10,300 nucleotides of DNA from Pavlovales sp. CCMP2436 (GCA_026770615.1 MU631868.1:46223-56522); one strand, 5' to 3'. Shown: positions 1 through 9,122, counted from the stretch's first letter. Translations and numbers: made by a program. The notes: a model not told the origin generated them from the letters alone.

Positions 1-736
1 AGCTAGCTACAGCTCACACCAAATCGCTAATACCGAGAACACAAGAATACCTTAAAATTAGGTGTTATGTGACATGATGCCACTTCTACCGCCTGGAGCG
101 CAGTTTCTGCATCCAGGTGGCCCCGGGTGTCAGCGTCTGAGCGTCCCTCTGTTGAGTTTCAGCGTCACCTTACGGTGATAACAAAACGCCGACTGAGCTC
201 CGAGGCTAAAACAGGTGAACGACCGAGTACCCTACAGATCCAATGGGAGCCAACACATGCCTTAGCTGTAGTCGGTATCATACCGGAAAACGGAAAATCA
301 CTGGATGAGCAGCACCATGATACATAGCATAGCCACCATCTTCCGCGTCTATGTAGCTGAGCCACGCACATCCATAATCTTTGTAGTTTAGATACACTGC
401 ATTGGCCGGCCTTGGCCTCGGGGGAAGATCTCCAGCTCTGGCCGAACATCATAGATTACATAATCCCTATCATAAATATTATCGATCGGGGGCGCTAAAG
501 CCGATCGGGGCCAGCCTACACATGTCCGCGCGCGGCGAGAGCGGCGCCGTTGGGCGAGCTAAAAGCTCGAGTAGCGCCCGGTCTGGTCACCATCGCCGCT
601 GCCTTCCCACTCCTGCTCGCCGCCCTGCGGCCAGGGCGGCCGCGTGGCCGCGCTGCCCGGTGAGGACATCGGCATGGTGTGTCTGGTGTGTCTGAGGTTG
701 ATCTTGAGCGGTGCATACCCGGCCCTGATCGCTGCA
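1..736. other. Left flank, no supported gene
   Basis: No gene is supported here. Positions 1-500 are of mixed composition with only short, unconvincing open frames. From about 520 to 736 the sequence turns GC-rich, like the coding DNA to its right. On the minus strand an open frame runs from 786 to 559 and contains a fairly protein-like stretch (DLGFARPKPEAIDAAI). It lies in a different frame from the end of the RRM gene, so it could be a 3' exon of that gene reached by one more splice, or 3' UTR. I found no clean donor and acceptor that settles this. Confidence 0.5.
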
Positions 737-2477
737 TCAATGGCCTCGGGTTTCGGCCGCGCGAATCCTAGATCTTGCTCGTGCACCCTGCGGCCTGTGG
801 GCCTGCAGGAAGCTGCCGCCCAATTCGAACTCGCCAGACCCGCTTGGCGAACGCCCGGGCGCCTCCGAGAAACCCGCCCCGAAGTGAACCAGCGAGCCTA
901 TCGGTTGCTGTTGCGCTAGACGCGGGCCCGCCTGTGGCTGCGGCTGCGGTTGCCCACCCCGCCTGTGCGCCGAGTAGTCACGCAGCAGCTGCTGCGTGTG
1001 CTCGTGCGTGCCCGGCAGCGTGCCGCTCCTGCTGCTCGGCTGGAACTGCTGCTGCTGCTGCTGCTGACGACTGGAAAGCGAGCTCTGCGGTTGTTCGCTT
1101 TCTGTGCCCAGCTGCAGCTCCTCGAGCATCGACGACAGGTCGTGCGGCGGCTGCTGCATCGAGGAGGCAGCGCTGAGGTGCGCTGCGAGCATCGCCTGCA
1201 TCGCGGGCAAGCGCTGCGCCGCCGCAGTCGCCTGAGCCTGCGCCTTCTGGAAGGCCTGCAGGTCGCGCTGTGCGTCTGCAATCGCCTGGGCACACGCGGC
1301 CACGGGCGAGTGCATGCTCCAGTCAGCGACTGCGTAGAGTGCCGGGGGGGGGAGGTTCAGCTGGTGCGGCGCTAGACGCTTGTGCGCGGACGCTGCACGC
1401 GCGCGGCGCACGGGCACGGTATCACTTGGGCACCGGCGATATGCGCATGAGGGGGCTCTGAATGTACGCACCTCCGAGCTGCGGCCCCTGCGCTGCCGGC
1501 ACGAACGGCTGCGTGTAGGCCCACGAGCGCAGGAGCTCGTCGGCCGGCCGGCGAGGCGCGCAGCTGGGCGCGATCTTGGTCGCACTTTTGGCCCGCTCCT
1601 GAGGAATTGCGCGCTTCACCTCGACGAGCTTGCCCCGCAGCTCGTGAGTCATGCCCGCGTTGGTCGCCTCGCACAAGAGATCGGCCGACTGCACGTGCTC
1701 GTACGTGACGAAGCCAAACCCGCGCGGCCTGCGAGTCGCGGGGTCGAGCATGACCACGCAATCGACCAAGTGCCCCCACCGCGAAAAGTACTCGCGGAAC
1801 TCGTCCTCACCGGTGTCGTGCGAGAGCCCACCTACGAAGATCTTGCGCAACGCGGGCGCCAACGGTGACAATTGCGGCGGCAGCTTCGCCTCCTCCACCG
1901 CGCGCGGCACGGCGATTTTGACCTCCACCTGCCTCCCGTCGACGACGTGCTGCAGCCGCACTACGCGCTGCGCAATGCTCGGCTCGGCGTACGTGACAAA
2001 CCCAAAGCCGCGCGGCGTCTGCGTGACGCGGTCCATCATGACCACGCAGTCGGACAGCTCGCCCCACTGGCCGAAGTGCGCGCCGAGCGATTCTGCGCCG
2101 CGCAGGGGAGGCCGGTGGGCCGCGGCGGGTGGGGGGCGCGAGTCAGATGAGGTCGACAGCGGGGGGCGGGTCGCGCAGGGGAAGGCCGGTGGGCCGCGGG
2201 GGGTGGGGGCGCGAGCCAGATGGCGTCGGCAGCGAAACGCGCGAGGGACGCGCGCTGCACCTGTTGTCGACTCCCTGGGCAGCCCGCCGACGAACACCTT
2301 CCTGCGCGGGTACGCGTCGCCGGGGGTCGGGCGCACGTGGGGTGGCGCGCGGGGCGAGATGTGAGCCGGCAGCACATCAGGTGCGAGGGTGGTCGGCGAG
2401 CGGGCGCACCCTCGCTCCCCCACATCGCTCATCAAGAGTTGACTGATTTTCGTCGCGCGTTTTCGCGTGTTTGCCAT
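737..2477 (-). CDS. Two-RRM RNA-binding protein with Gln-rich tail (hnRNP A/B, Musashi or DAZAP1 type)
   Basis: This probably encodes a nuclear or cytoplasmic RNA-binding protein that binds single-stranded RNA through two RRMs. Proposed exons are 2477-2261, 2092-1472 and 1371-737, giving 490 residues. RRM1 starts at about residue 60 with RNP2 VFVGGL (61-66) and has RNP1 RGFGFVTY at 100-107. RRM2 starts at about 156 with IFVGGL (157-162) and has RNP1 RGFGFVTY at 196-203. Two such RRMs near the N-terminus followed by a low-complexity tail is the usual hnRNP A/B, DAZAP1 and Musashi layout. The third exon encodes an Ala/Gln-rich tail with a run of seven Gln. The ATG at 2477-2475 is the only one in frame well upstream of RRM1 and sits in a good context (GGGAG before it, G after). 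The first intron is needed: read through, the frame inserts 56 Pro/Arg-rich residues between the first strand and first helix of RRM1, whereas splicing gives a normal TTESLGAHFGQWGEL. The second intron is less certain; without it the protein ends at 1422. The stop at 737 is also provisional. The exact subfamily is not determined. Confidence 0.85.
1372..1471 (-). other. Proposed RRM gene intron 2
   Basis: The donor CGGAG|GTGCGT is strong (exon ends at 1472, phase 1). The acceptor GTCTAG|CGCCG lets the next exon start at 1371 in the matching phase and enter the Gln-rich frame. A second acceptor, GTGCAG|CGTCC, lies slightly upstream in the same phase and would add about seven residues. The polypyrimidine tract is poor. 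Retention gives a shorter protein ending at 1422. The case for splicing is the strong donor plus the clearly protein-like Gln-rich frame directly beyond. Confidence 0.6.
2093..2260 (-). repeat. RRM gene intron 1: GC-rich, stop-free, built on a 73-nt tandem duplication
   Basis: The donor is CAACAG|GTGCAG (exon ends at 2261) and the acceptor GGCGCAG|AATCG (exon starts at 2092). The intron is 168 nt, a multiple of three, and has no stop in the coding frame. It contains two near-identical blocks at 2101-2160 and 2174-2232, offset by 73 nt, differing by a few substitutions and one-base indels. Its GC-rich makeup contrasts with the AT-rich introns of the Lon gene in the same window. Confidence 0.75.
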
Positions 2478-2854
2478 CTCCCAGATACTAACGAAAGCAA
2501 GAACGAATTATGAATATGGTGGCAAGGCTTTGGTTTCGAGGGTGCTGCAGGCGTGGGCGGCAGTGAGCGGGCGGCGGCAGCCGCAACGGAGACGGGGCAA
2601 TGACGACGGCGGCGACGGCGACAGTGGCAAGGACATGGGGGTGATCGACAACTCAACGATGTAATTCTTGTCAGTGATGGCTTTTCAGCGAACGCGCTGG
2701 AGGTACCTGCTGGCACGGCGGATTCACCTCTCGGAGTAAGTGACGTCGTTATGAACCGACGATGACGGAGCAGCTGTGACGGAGTCTCGAGCGGAATAAT
2801 TATAATAATACTAATTTCCCGCTGGTGGAAAAAGAGCAGACATTACAGTGATAT
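2478..2854. promoter_or_regulatory. 5' flank of the RRM gene
   Basis: This is presumably the 5' UTR and promoter of the minus-strand RRM gene. It has a GC-rich stretch with CGG/CGA-type trinucleotide runs (about 2550-2640). The TGACGTCG at 2741-2748 matches the core bound by bZIP factors in other eukaryotes. No TATA box is convincingly placed. An open frame here (2716-2432, minus) is Arg/Pro-rich and I do not consider it a gene. Confidence 0.35.
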
Positions 2855-2971
2855 CCCTAGGTTCGGATCACTTGAGTGGGTGATCCCTACCGAGTGATTC
2901 CAACCTAGGGATCACTCACTCGGCGGCTCCACCGCCTAGTGATCAGATCACTCAGCCGCCGAGTGATCCCT
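2855..2971. repeat. Nested foldback (inverted repeat) element
   Basis: Several arms pair with one another. CCCTAGGTT at 2855-2863 pairs with 2902-2910. GAGTGGGTGATCCCT at 2874-2888 pairs with 2907-2921 with one mismatch. The 2907-2928 arm also pairs with 2954-2971, apart from a four-base insertion. The unit GATCACTC and its complement recur through the block. One middle arm can therefore pair with either neighbour, giving two competing hairpins. This could be a small foldback transposon or MITE remnant; no target-site duplication was found. Confidence 0.8.
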
Positions 2972-3335
2972 AAAAAGCCTTCTAATCATCGGGGAAGTTG
3001 GTTAAACCGCGGGGCGAAGTCCCGGACTTCGGCCCTATCGGCGAAGTCCGAGACAAGCCTCTAGATTATGCGAAGTCTTTTTTTAACGTTTTTTTATATG
3101 CGGGCATGACAGGTGAGACCTCCAAGATATTTCATGGTGAGATTTGTCGTAATTGGGTCGGGTTTTGGGGCTGGCGCTCATTCGCGCACCCCGGCGAGGT
3201 CTATGTCTCACACCTCGGATTTCCAGCCCGTATGACCACGCCAGGCGCGCCAAAAAACAGACGCCCCAAACCCGATCTGCCAAATCTCGCCAGGCGCAGA
3301 GATGTTAAAGTTAACATCTATCTTGGGCAGCGCTG
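2972..3335. other. Intergenic DNA with short palindromes
   Basis: No gene is supported. The quasi-palindrome CGAAGTCCCGGACTTCG lies at 3015-3031 (8-bp stem, 1-nt centre), with a third CGAAGTCC at 3042-3049. A second hairpin, GATGTTAA with TTAACATC, is at 3301-3318. The open frame on the plus strand (2998-3402) has no recognisable domain and runs into the inverted-repeat element to the right. Confidence 0.5.
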
Positions 3336-3576
3336 TACAATGAAATTTAGCTCGGTTCGAATTTCGGGCCTAGTTTTTGCAATTTTGAAGTGGTTTGTGT
3401 AGCTATTTTTGCAGGTGGTTCAGCTATTTTGCAACGTTCTGCGCGGTGATTCGCCCGTTGCGTTTTTTTGCGTTTGGAGGGGTATTATTTTATGTAGGGT
3501 CCGATGAACGCTGCGGGCTGGTCTTATTTGCTGTGGGCGTGGCTGTTATTATTTTGGCGGCTCGGCTCGGCTCGGC

Positions 3577-3614
<38 letters not shown>

Positions 3615-3670
3615 AGGGCTCGGTCCCGGGCGAGACGAGGCGATTCTGAACCGAGCTGAATTTCATTGTA
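3336..3670. mobile_element. Candidate MITE with 23-bp terminal inverted repeats
   Basis: The left end (3336-3358) and the reverse complement of the right end (3648-3670) match at 22 of 23 positions: TACAATGAAATT, then T or C, then AGCTCGGTTC. Both ends start with TA, which would fit insertion at a TA dinucleotide as in Tc1/mariner-type MITEs. That family assignment is inference. The 335-bp interior encodes nothing recognisable and includes a GGGCTC hexanucleotide array. Confidence 0.65.
3557..3622 (+). repeat. GGGCTC / GGCTC tandem repeat
   Basis: A few CGGCT pentamers are followed by about seven CGGGCT hexamers, and the array ends in TAGGGCTCGG. In one frame it would encode Ser-Gly repeats, but the surrounding frame (3395-3616) is not a credible gene. 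The array lies inside the candidate MITE. Confidence 0.85.
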
Positions 3671-4545
3671 AGGTGTATTGGAATATCACCTCGGTCTGTA
3701 ATTTATACATTCCGCTCGAGTCTTCTCATCGTCGTCGGTTCATACATACTCCCCGCTCCATAACGTTGCATGCATTGGATACACACTAATTTTTGAGGCC
3801 TTCCCGACGTCCCCGCCGGCTGAAAAGCTCGGGCCCAGTTGCCTGGGACCTGAGGCACATTTGGCCTGCTGGCAAGCGTGCTCACGTAAATAAATAAATA
3901 CGTACATGCAAAATTGGTATTGGTGCGAGTACGAATGTGTAACAACTCGTCTAACGAATTCGTGTACTTCAACTTTTGAAAACCCGGCCGTCCACGCCAC
4001 GGGGACTCGGATCTCAGCCGCGCCGTGCCTGGAGGTGATACCGCTGGGTTGTGGGTGGACCTGATGCGTACATGGGGTGCTCCCCGAGCGCGGCATGTCG
4101 CCTTTGAGGCGCGCAGGTGTGGCCGGCGTCGCGCCTTTGTTTGCCTGCTGGGATGATGAGTCAGGTATTCGGAGGAGAAGGGCACAAGGCTCGCCTATGA
4201 GGTGTGCGACGGCTCCCCGGGCCTTCTCCCGGCCTCTGGACATATTAGGCCGCCACCACACCGCCAGCCAGAGTCCCCCACATTAGTAGATTTGGTACTT
4301 TTCAGCGGGACGAATAATGCTTTTCAGTGATGTGTAAGCATTTTCCGTCGGCAATATTTTTCATGCGTTTCTCTGATCATTTAATTATATCTCGGCATCT
4401 TCAGCGTGGGCTGCAGATTATTACTTGGATCGTCAGTGCCGGTGGCGGTGGCTGTAATCTCGAGTCCCAAAGTTTGTTGAACTTGCACGCACTATCATCG
4501 TGTTTTGATATATTAATTGTTAAGTACTATGATGCCCTGTCATAT
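3671..4545. other. Intergenic DNA, no supported gene
   Basis: Overlapping minus-strand frames (3703-4185 and 3740-4261, about 160-173 residues) are the longest here. They have no recognisable domain, mix Cys, His and Tyr irregularly, and one overlies the short tandem AAATAAATA near 3890. I read them as chance frames. From about 4290 the sequence becomes AT-rich and grades into the inverted-repeat element that starts at 4546. Confidence 0.5.
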
Positions 4546-4967
4546 ATTTATGATAGAAATTCAAGCTGGCGTCTGAATGTTCTGAACGTTGTGCCGGTCA
4601 TATATATTAGCGGCTCAGCATGGTTCAACAGGTGTTGTTCAGTCACTGGCTTGGTCGACGTCAGGCTGAGGTCGAGCGATCGACCCAAACCCTCATGCAC
4701 CAGCACTCACACCAAAGGGTCTGTCATATACACCCGCCAGTGCCGTAGGCGCTGGGGCCACGGTGGCTGCATCCGGCGCGGTCCAGACTTAGTTATAGTA
4801 TCAATCATTTAATAAGTTTACACACTACCGGAGATTCATCGACACGCGTGGTGGCGCCCAAGCCAGCGCAGCCAACTAAAGCACGCAGCAAGCAATGGGC
4901 GACGAAGCGCTCAGACCAGCACAACATTCAGAACAGTCAGACGCCAGCTTGAATTCATATCATAAAT
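4546..4967. mobile_element. Candidate non-autonomous transposon with 54-bp inverted repeats
   Basis: The left arm (4546-4599) and the reverse complement of the right arm (4914-4967) are both 54 nt and match at 49 positions without gaps, sharing the core CAGACGCCAGCTTGAATT. The 314-nt interior has no recognisable coding capacity. The right-arm core occurs a third time, 24 nt identical, at 8548-8571 in Lon intron 3, so the sequence is dispersed. Pairing becomes patchy just outside the arms (for example CCCTGT at 4535-4540 and its complement near 4984-4989), so the true ends may lie a little further out. I could not identify a target-site duplication or a transposon family. Confidence 0.7.
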
Positions 4968-5232
4968 TTAATAAATTTACAATACAGGGTGCGCACTTCG
5001 GTGGTAGCAACGGTGTTTTATTTGGGTGCCATGCCATCTCCACCAGATACAATGGGGGTACGCCATTCTGCGATTATAATTCATTATATGTCAGCGGTTC
5101 AGCTCTCGAATATTCGGAGTTTTAAAAACCTCACATGACCAACGATGTGTAATATGACTGTCGCGATCGTAAGAATTCAGATTGTTCGGGATGTACTATA
5201 CACAGGGAGCCGCCACAGGGCGGCAGGTCCGG
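4968..5232. other. 3' flank of the Lon gene
   Basis: This region lies downstream of the Lon stop codon on the minus strand. AATAAA on the minus strand at 5022-5017 (about 210 nt past the stop) could be a poly(A) signal, although such a motif is common in AT-rich DNA. A phrase at 5080-5102 resembles one at 4597-4619 in the same orientation, another trace of repeat content. If the Lon gene has one more exon carrying a targeting tail, it would lie here or further left. Confidence 0.4.
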
Positions 5233-6850
5233 TCAGATCACGGCGGGGCAGAGAGGGGTGCTCACGCCGCCGGCGGCAGGCGAGCTCACAGGAAGCTCGA
5301 GCGCCGTCGGCCCGCGCTCTTGGCCCGCGCCCTCATCGGCCTTGGGCGCACCGCGCGGCTCACCCGCTCCCGAATCGCCCGCGTGGTCCTTGGCGAGCAG
5401 CACGAGGTCGAGCACCTCCTCGACCATCGTCACGAAGGTGAACTGCAGCTCCTTGAGCACCTTGGAGGGCAGCTCTGCGATGTCTTTGCGATTCCGCTCG
5501 GGCAAGATGACGTGCTTGAGCCCCGCACGGTGCGCGGCGATCACCTTGAAATTGTGCGTATAATCAAGAAGTTAAAGGGTTCAGCGTTGGAAGAGAGACG
5601 CGCTACATACAAATAATATGCAATTAGATAATGATATTCTGATGTATTTAATATTACGATCTAAAAAGCGCACCTTCTCGCGGATGCCGCCGACGGGCAG
5701 AACGTGCCCGCGCAGAGAAACCTCTCCGGTCATGGCCTATTCACGAGGGGGAGGGGGGAGGGTGGAGGGGGAAGGGAAAGGGGGGGGAGGGGGGGGGTGT
5801 ATGCCTTAGAAGGTGTTACCCAGGGATGCCCAAGAAATCGAGCAAGCGGCGAGCGAAAAAAAAGCGAAGGCACACAAAATAGTCCACACGAAAAAAAAGT
5901 TAAACAAAGCAAAGTAAAAAAAAGAGAGTACAAAAACGTTTTTTTTAAGTAAAAAATCCAAACGTAAAAACGTAAAAAAGAAAAAAAAATGCTTAAAAGA
6001 GAGCAAATAGATAGTAAAAAGTTAGTTTATAAAAGAGCAAAGGCCCAAAAAATAGTCCACACGAAAAAAAGTGTAACAATGCTAGGTAAAAAAATGTTTT
6101 TTTAGAAAAAAAGCCCAACGTAAAAACGTAAAAAAGAAAAAAAAAATGCAAAAAGAGAGCAAATTGAGAGTAAAAAGAGAGTTTTTAAAAGAGCACCGTG
6201 TCAGAGCGGCAGAGACGACCCGAGAAGAGCGAGACGAGCGCCGAGCAGATCGCCACCCCGGCCGAGGGCCCGTCCTTGGGGATACCGCCGGTGGGGAAGT
6301 GCAGGTGCACGTCCGTCGCGTTGAGCAAGTCCTGGCCCGCGGAGGAGACGAGGCCGAGCTCGAAGGCGTGCGCACGGAGCCAAGAGAGGGCCTGGCGTGT
6401 GTGTGCGTGCGCGTTAGGTTATTCATCTATTTAAAATAGATAATACTCCAATACTCGATATATTATGCAGTAATATTTTAAAGAGTAATATTTGTGCAGC
6501 CAAGAGAGGGCCTGGCGTGTGTGGTCGGGTTGTTCTACAGCAAGCAGAAGGCAAGCAGTTTTATTTCATTTTATTTTATTTCTAGATTACTTCTTTTCAC
6601 GTCCCTAGATTCGCAGTTCGAATGCCCTGCGTATTTGCACATAAAGAGTTGACATGCATATCTTCAAAAAAACGCACCGCTGTGGCCGACTCTTTGATCA
6701 CGTCGCCAAGGCTGCCTGTCAGCACGAGTTTGCCCGAGCCGGGCGAGCGCGACGATTCGATGAAGAGCAGGTCGCCGCCCACCTGCGTGTGCACGTGCGC
6801 GTGTTGTGCGTGTGTGTGCGTGGTGTAAATGAGCATCTTTACACCTTATG

Positions 6851-6892
<42 letters not shown>

Positions 6893-9122
6893 AGTGCGTG
6901 TGTGCGTGTGTGTGTGTGCGTGCGTGTGTGTGCGTGCGTGTGTGTGCGTGCGTGTGTGTGCGTGCGTGCGTGAAGGTGTTGCCGCCCACCTGTGTGTACG
7001 CCAGACCCATCGAGACGCCCGGGGTGCGCAGGCGCTCAGCTGCCTCCGGCTCGTACTTCTCAGGGCCTAAATTGTGAGCATTTTAATAGTAATCACAGTA
7101 TTTCATTAGTTTTATACTCATATTAAGAATGTTCATATGCATAGTAATTATTATTATTGTAACAAGAATGAGAAGAATGAGAGCGATAATCATCATCATT
7201 CGGGTCGTACTTCTCGAGGCCTATTCGTAAATATGACTGGTATAAGTAGTTCTAGTAATTATTTTTAGTACTGTTATTAGTGATAAATAGTGATTATGAC
7301 GATTGTAACAAGAATCAGGGCCTCAAATTGTTATTAGTGTTTATACGAATAATAATTATGATGATTGCAACAAGAATGCCAAGCATGAGAACTCGGACAG
7401 AACGAGGACGAGAAAGAGAATCATCCTAATCCACCCCATTCTTATTATGCTCAATTATTAGAATTCGAAATACCGAGGATCTGTAATAGAAATGAGAGTA
7501 GTAACGGTAATAACAGAAATAATAGAAATAACATTAATAGTGATTACCGAGGATCTGCCTTGCCCGCTCGGCGCTCAGCACCACCGCCGCACGCTCCGGT
7601 CGCGGCGGCGGCGGCGCAATAGCGACCGCGTCGACTAGCGTGTCGGCCGTCGCGCAACCCTCCTCGCCCGTGCCCTCGCCAGCCGCAGCGGCGGCGCCCG
7701 CTGTGCGCGCGGGCCGCCGTGCCGACCTGGCTGAGCGGCCGCGCGCGGCTCGCGTGCCGGCGGGCTGCTCGACCGAGGAGACTTGCAAGGGCGACTCCTC
7801 CTCGTCGTCGGCGAGCTCCTCGGCCACCTGCACACGACAAGGGGGGAGGGGGGAAGGGGGAGGGGGGAGGGGGGGGAGGGGGGGGCAGTTTGCAAACAGC
7901 GCGTAGTGCACCGCCATGTCACACGCCAAGTGACAGTTGGTGTCCTGCTGGAGCCAGGTCTTGGTTTCTACCGAAATTCAAAACCGTGCTGGTTAAAAAC
8001 CAGTTTTAAACCGTGCTGGTTAAAAAACAGTTTTTAGTTTACAGTACTTATCGCATTGGTAAAATCATCGCCGCTGAGGTTTTAAAGAAGAAAAGAGTCC
8101 TGGCTCCAGCAGATGAGAAAAAGAAGAAAAATAAAAAAGAAAAAAGAAAAAAGAAAAAAGAGATGTCTCACCTCCGCGGCGACGGCGCGGCAGATGGCTG
8201 CGAGCGTTCTGTCGAGCTCGCGCACGCCCGCCTCCATCGTGTACCTATGGAACATATTTTCATGTGAGCTTGAAATCTGTGTTTAGGCCGGAATGGCCTT
8301 CTTGTTCGTTGTTATTGTTCGTTTGTCACTGTAAAAAAAAAAAAAAAAAAGTAGTAGTAATAGTAATAATAGTAACAATAACAGTAACAGTAATAGTAAT
8401 AAAAGAATTAATAAAGTTTTAAACCACCTCGTCGCGAGCAGCTCCAGCGTCTGATTGCTGATCTTAATCTCGCCCGGCCTCAGCCCGTGCCGCGCCAGCT
8501 GCTTCGGGAGCAGGTGCGTCTGTTGAAAACAATTATAATTATCCAGGACAGTCAGACGCCAGCTTGAATTCCTATCAGTTTATATGTACGTACGTACGTA
8601 CGTACGTACGTACGTACGTATGTTATATAACAACGACGATGACCATAAATACCACAATAATAACGACAACAGCAACAGCAACAGCGAAAAAAAAAAAAAA
8701 AAAATCTGCGCGATTGGCTCCTGAATCAGAAAAGGGGCGGTGTGAATATGAAAGGGGATTAAAGGAGAAAAGGAGAAAAAGAAGAAGAAGAAGAAGAATA
8801 GTAATGACCTGTGCGATGGTCACCTTCTCATCCGTGGTGCAGAATGAATAAAAGGAAAAGAAATGAAGAATAATAATACCAAAAGTAATTATAATAGTTA
8901 TAATACTAATTGTTATTAGAATAATAATACGAATATTTGTAATCACCTGAGCGATGGCCACTTTCTCGTCCGTGGTGTACCCCGAGAGCTCCACCATCTC
9001 CAGGCGATCCAGCAGCGGCCTGTACAGAATATATACATATATATATTATTTATTTAATTAATTAATATAAGAAAATAAAGAAAATAAATAAATATACATA
9101 TACACAGATATATACACACACG

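Noticed and set aside
559..786. Extra 3' exon of the RRM gene
   Set aside because: Part of it is protein-like, but I found no donor and acceptor pair that joins it in phase, so it is noted only in the flank entry.
775..1375. Plus-strand open frames opposite the Gln-rich exon
   Set aside because: They are Ala/Arg/Leu-rich shadows of the minus-strand CTG/CAG-rich coding sequence and have no domain or start context of their own.
3703..4261. Minus-strand frames of 160-173 residues
   Set aside because: They overlap each other in two frames, have no recognisable motif and irregular composition, and lie in repeat-bearing intergenic DNA. A small gene cannot be fully excluded.
4327..5125. Plus-strand frames in AT-rich DNA
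   Set aside because: They cross the arms of the inverted-repeat element and have no family resemblance; they are explained by chance.
6654..7077. Plus-strand frames rich in Cys and Val
   Set aside because: They are translations of the TG/TGCG microsatellite in Lon intron 7 and parts of exons 7 and 8 on the wrong strand.
8564..8997. Frames with Thr/Tyr or Ile-rich repeats, superficially membrane-like
   Set aside because: They come from the ACGT array, A-tracts and AT-rich intron 3 sequence, with an exon 3 fragment at one end.
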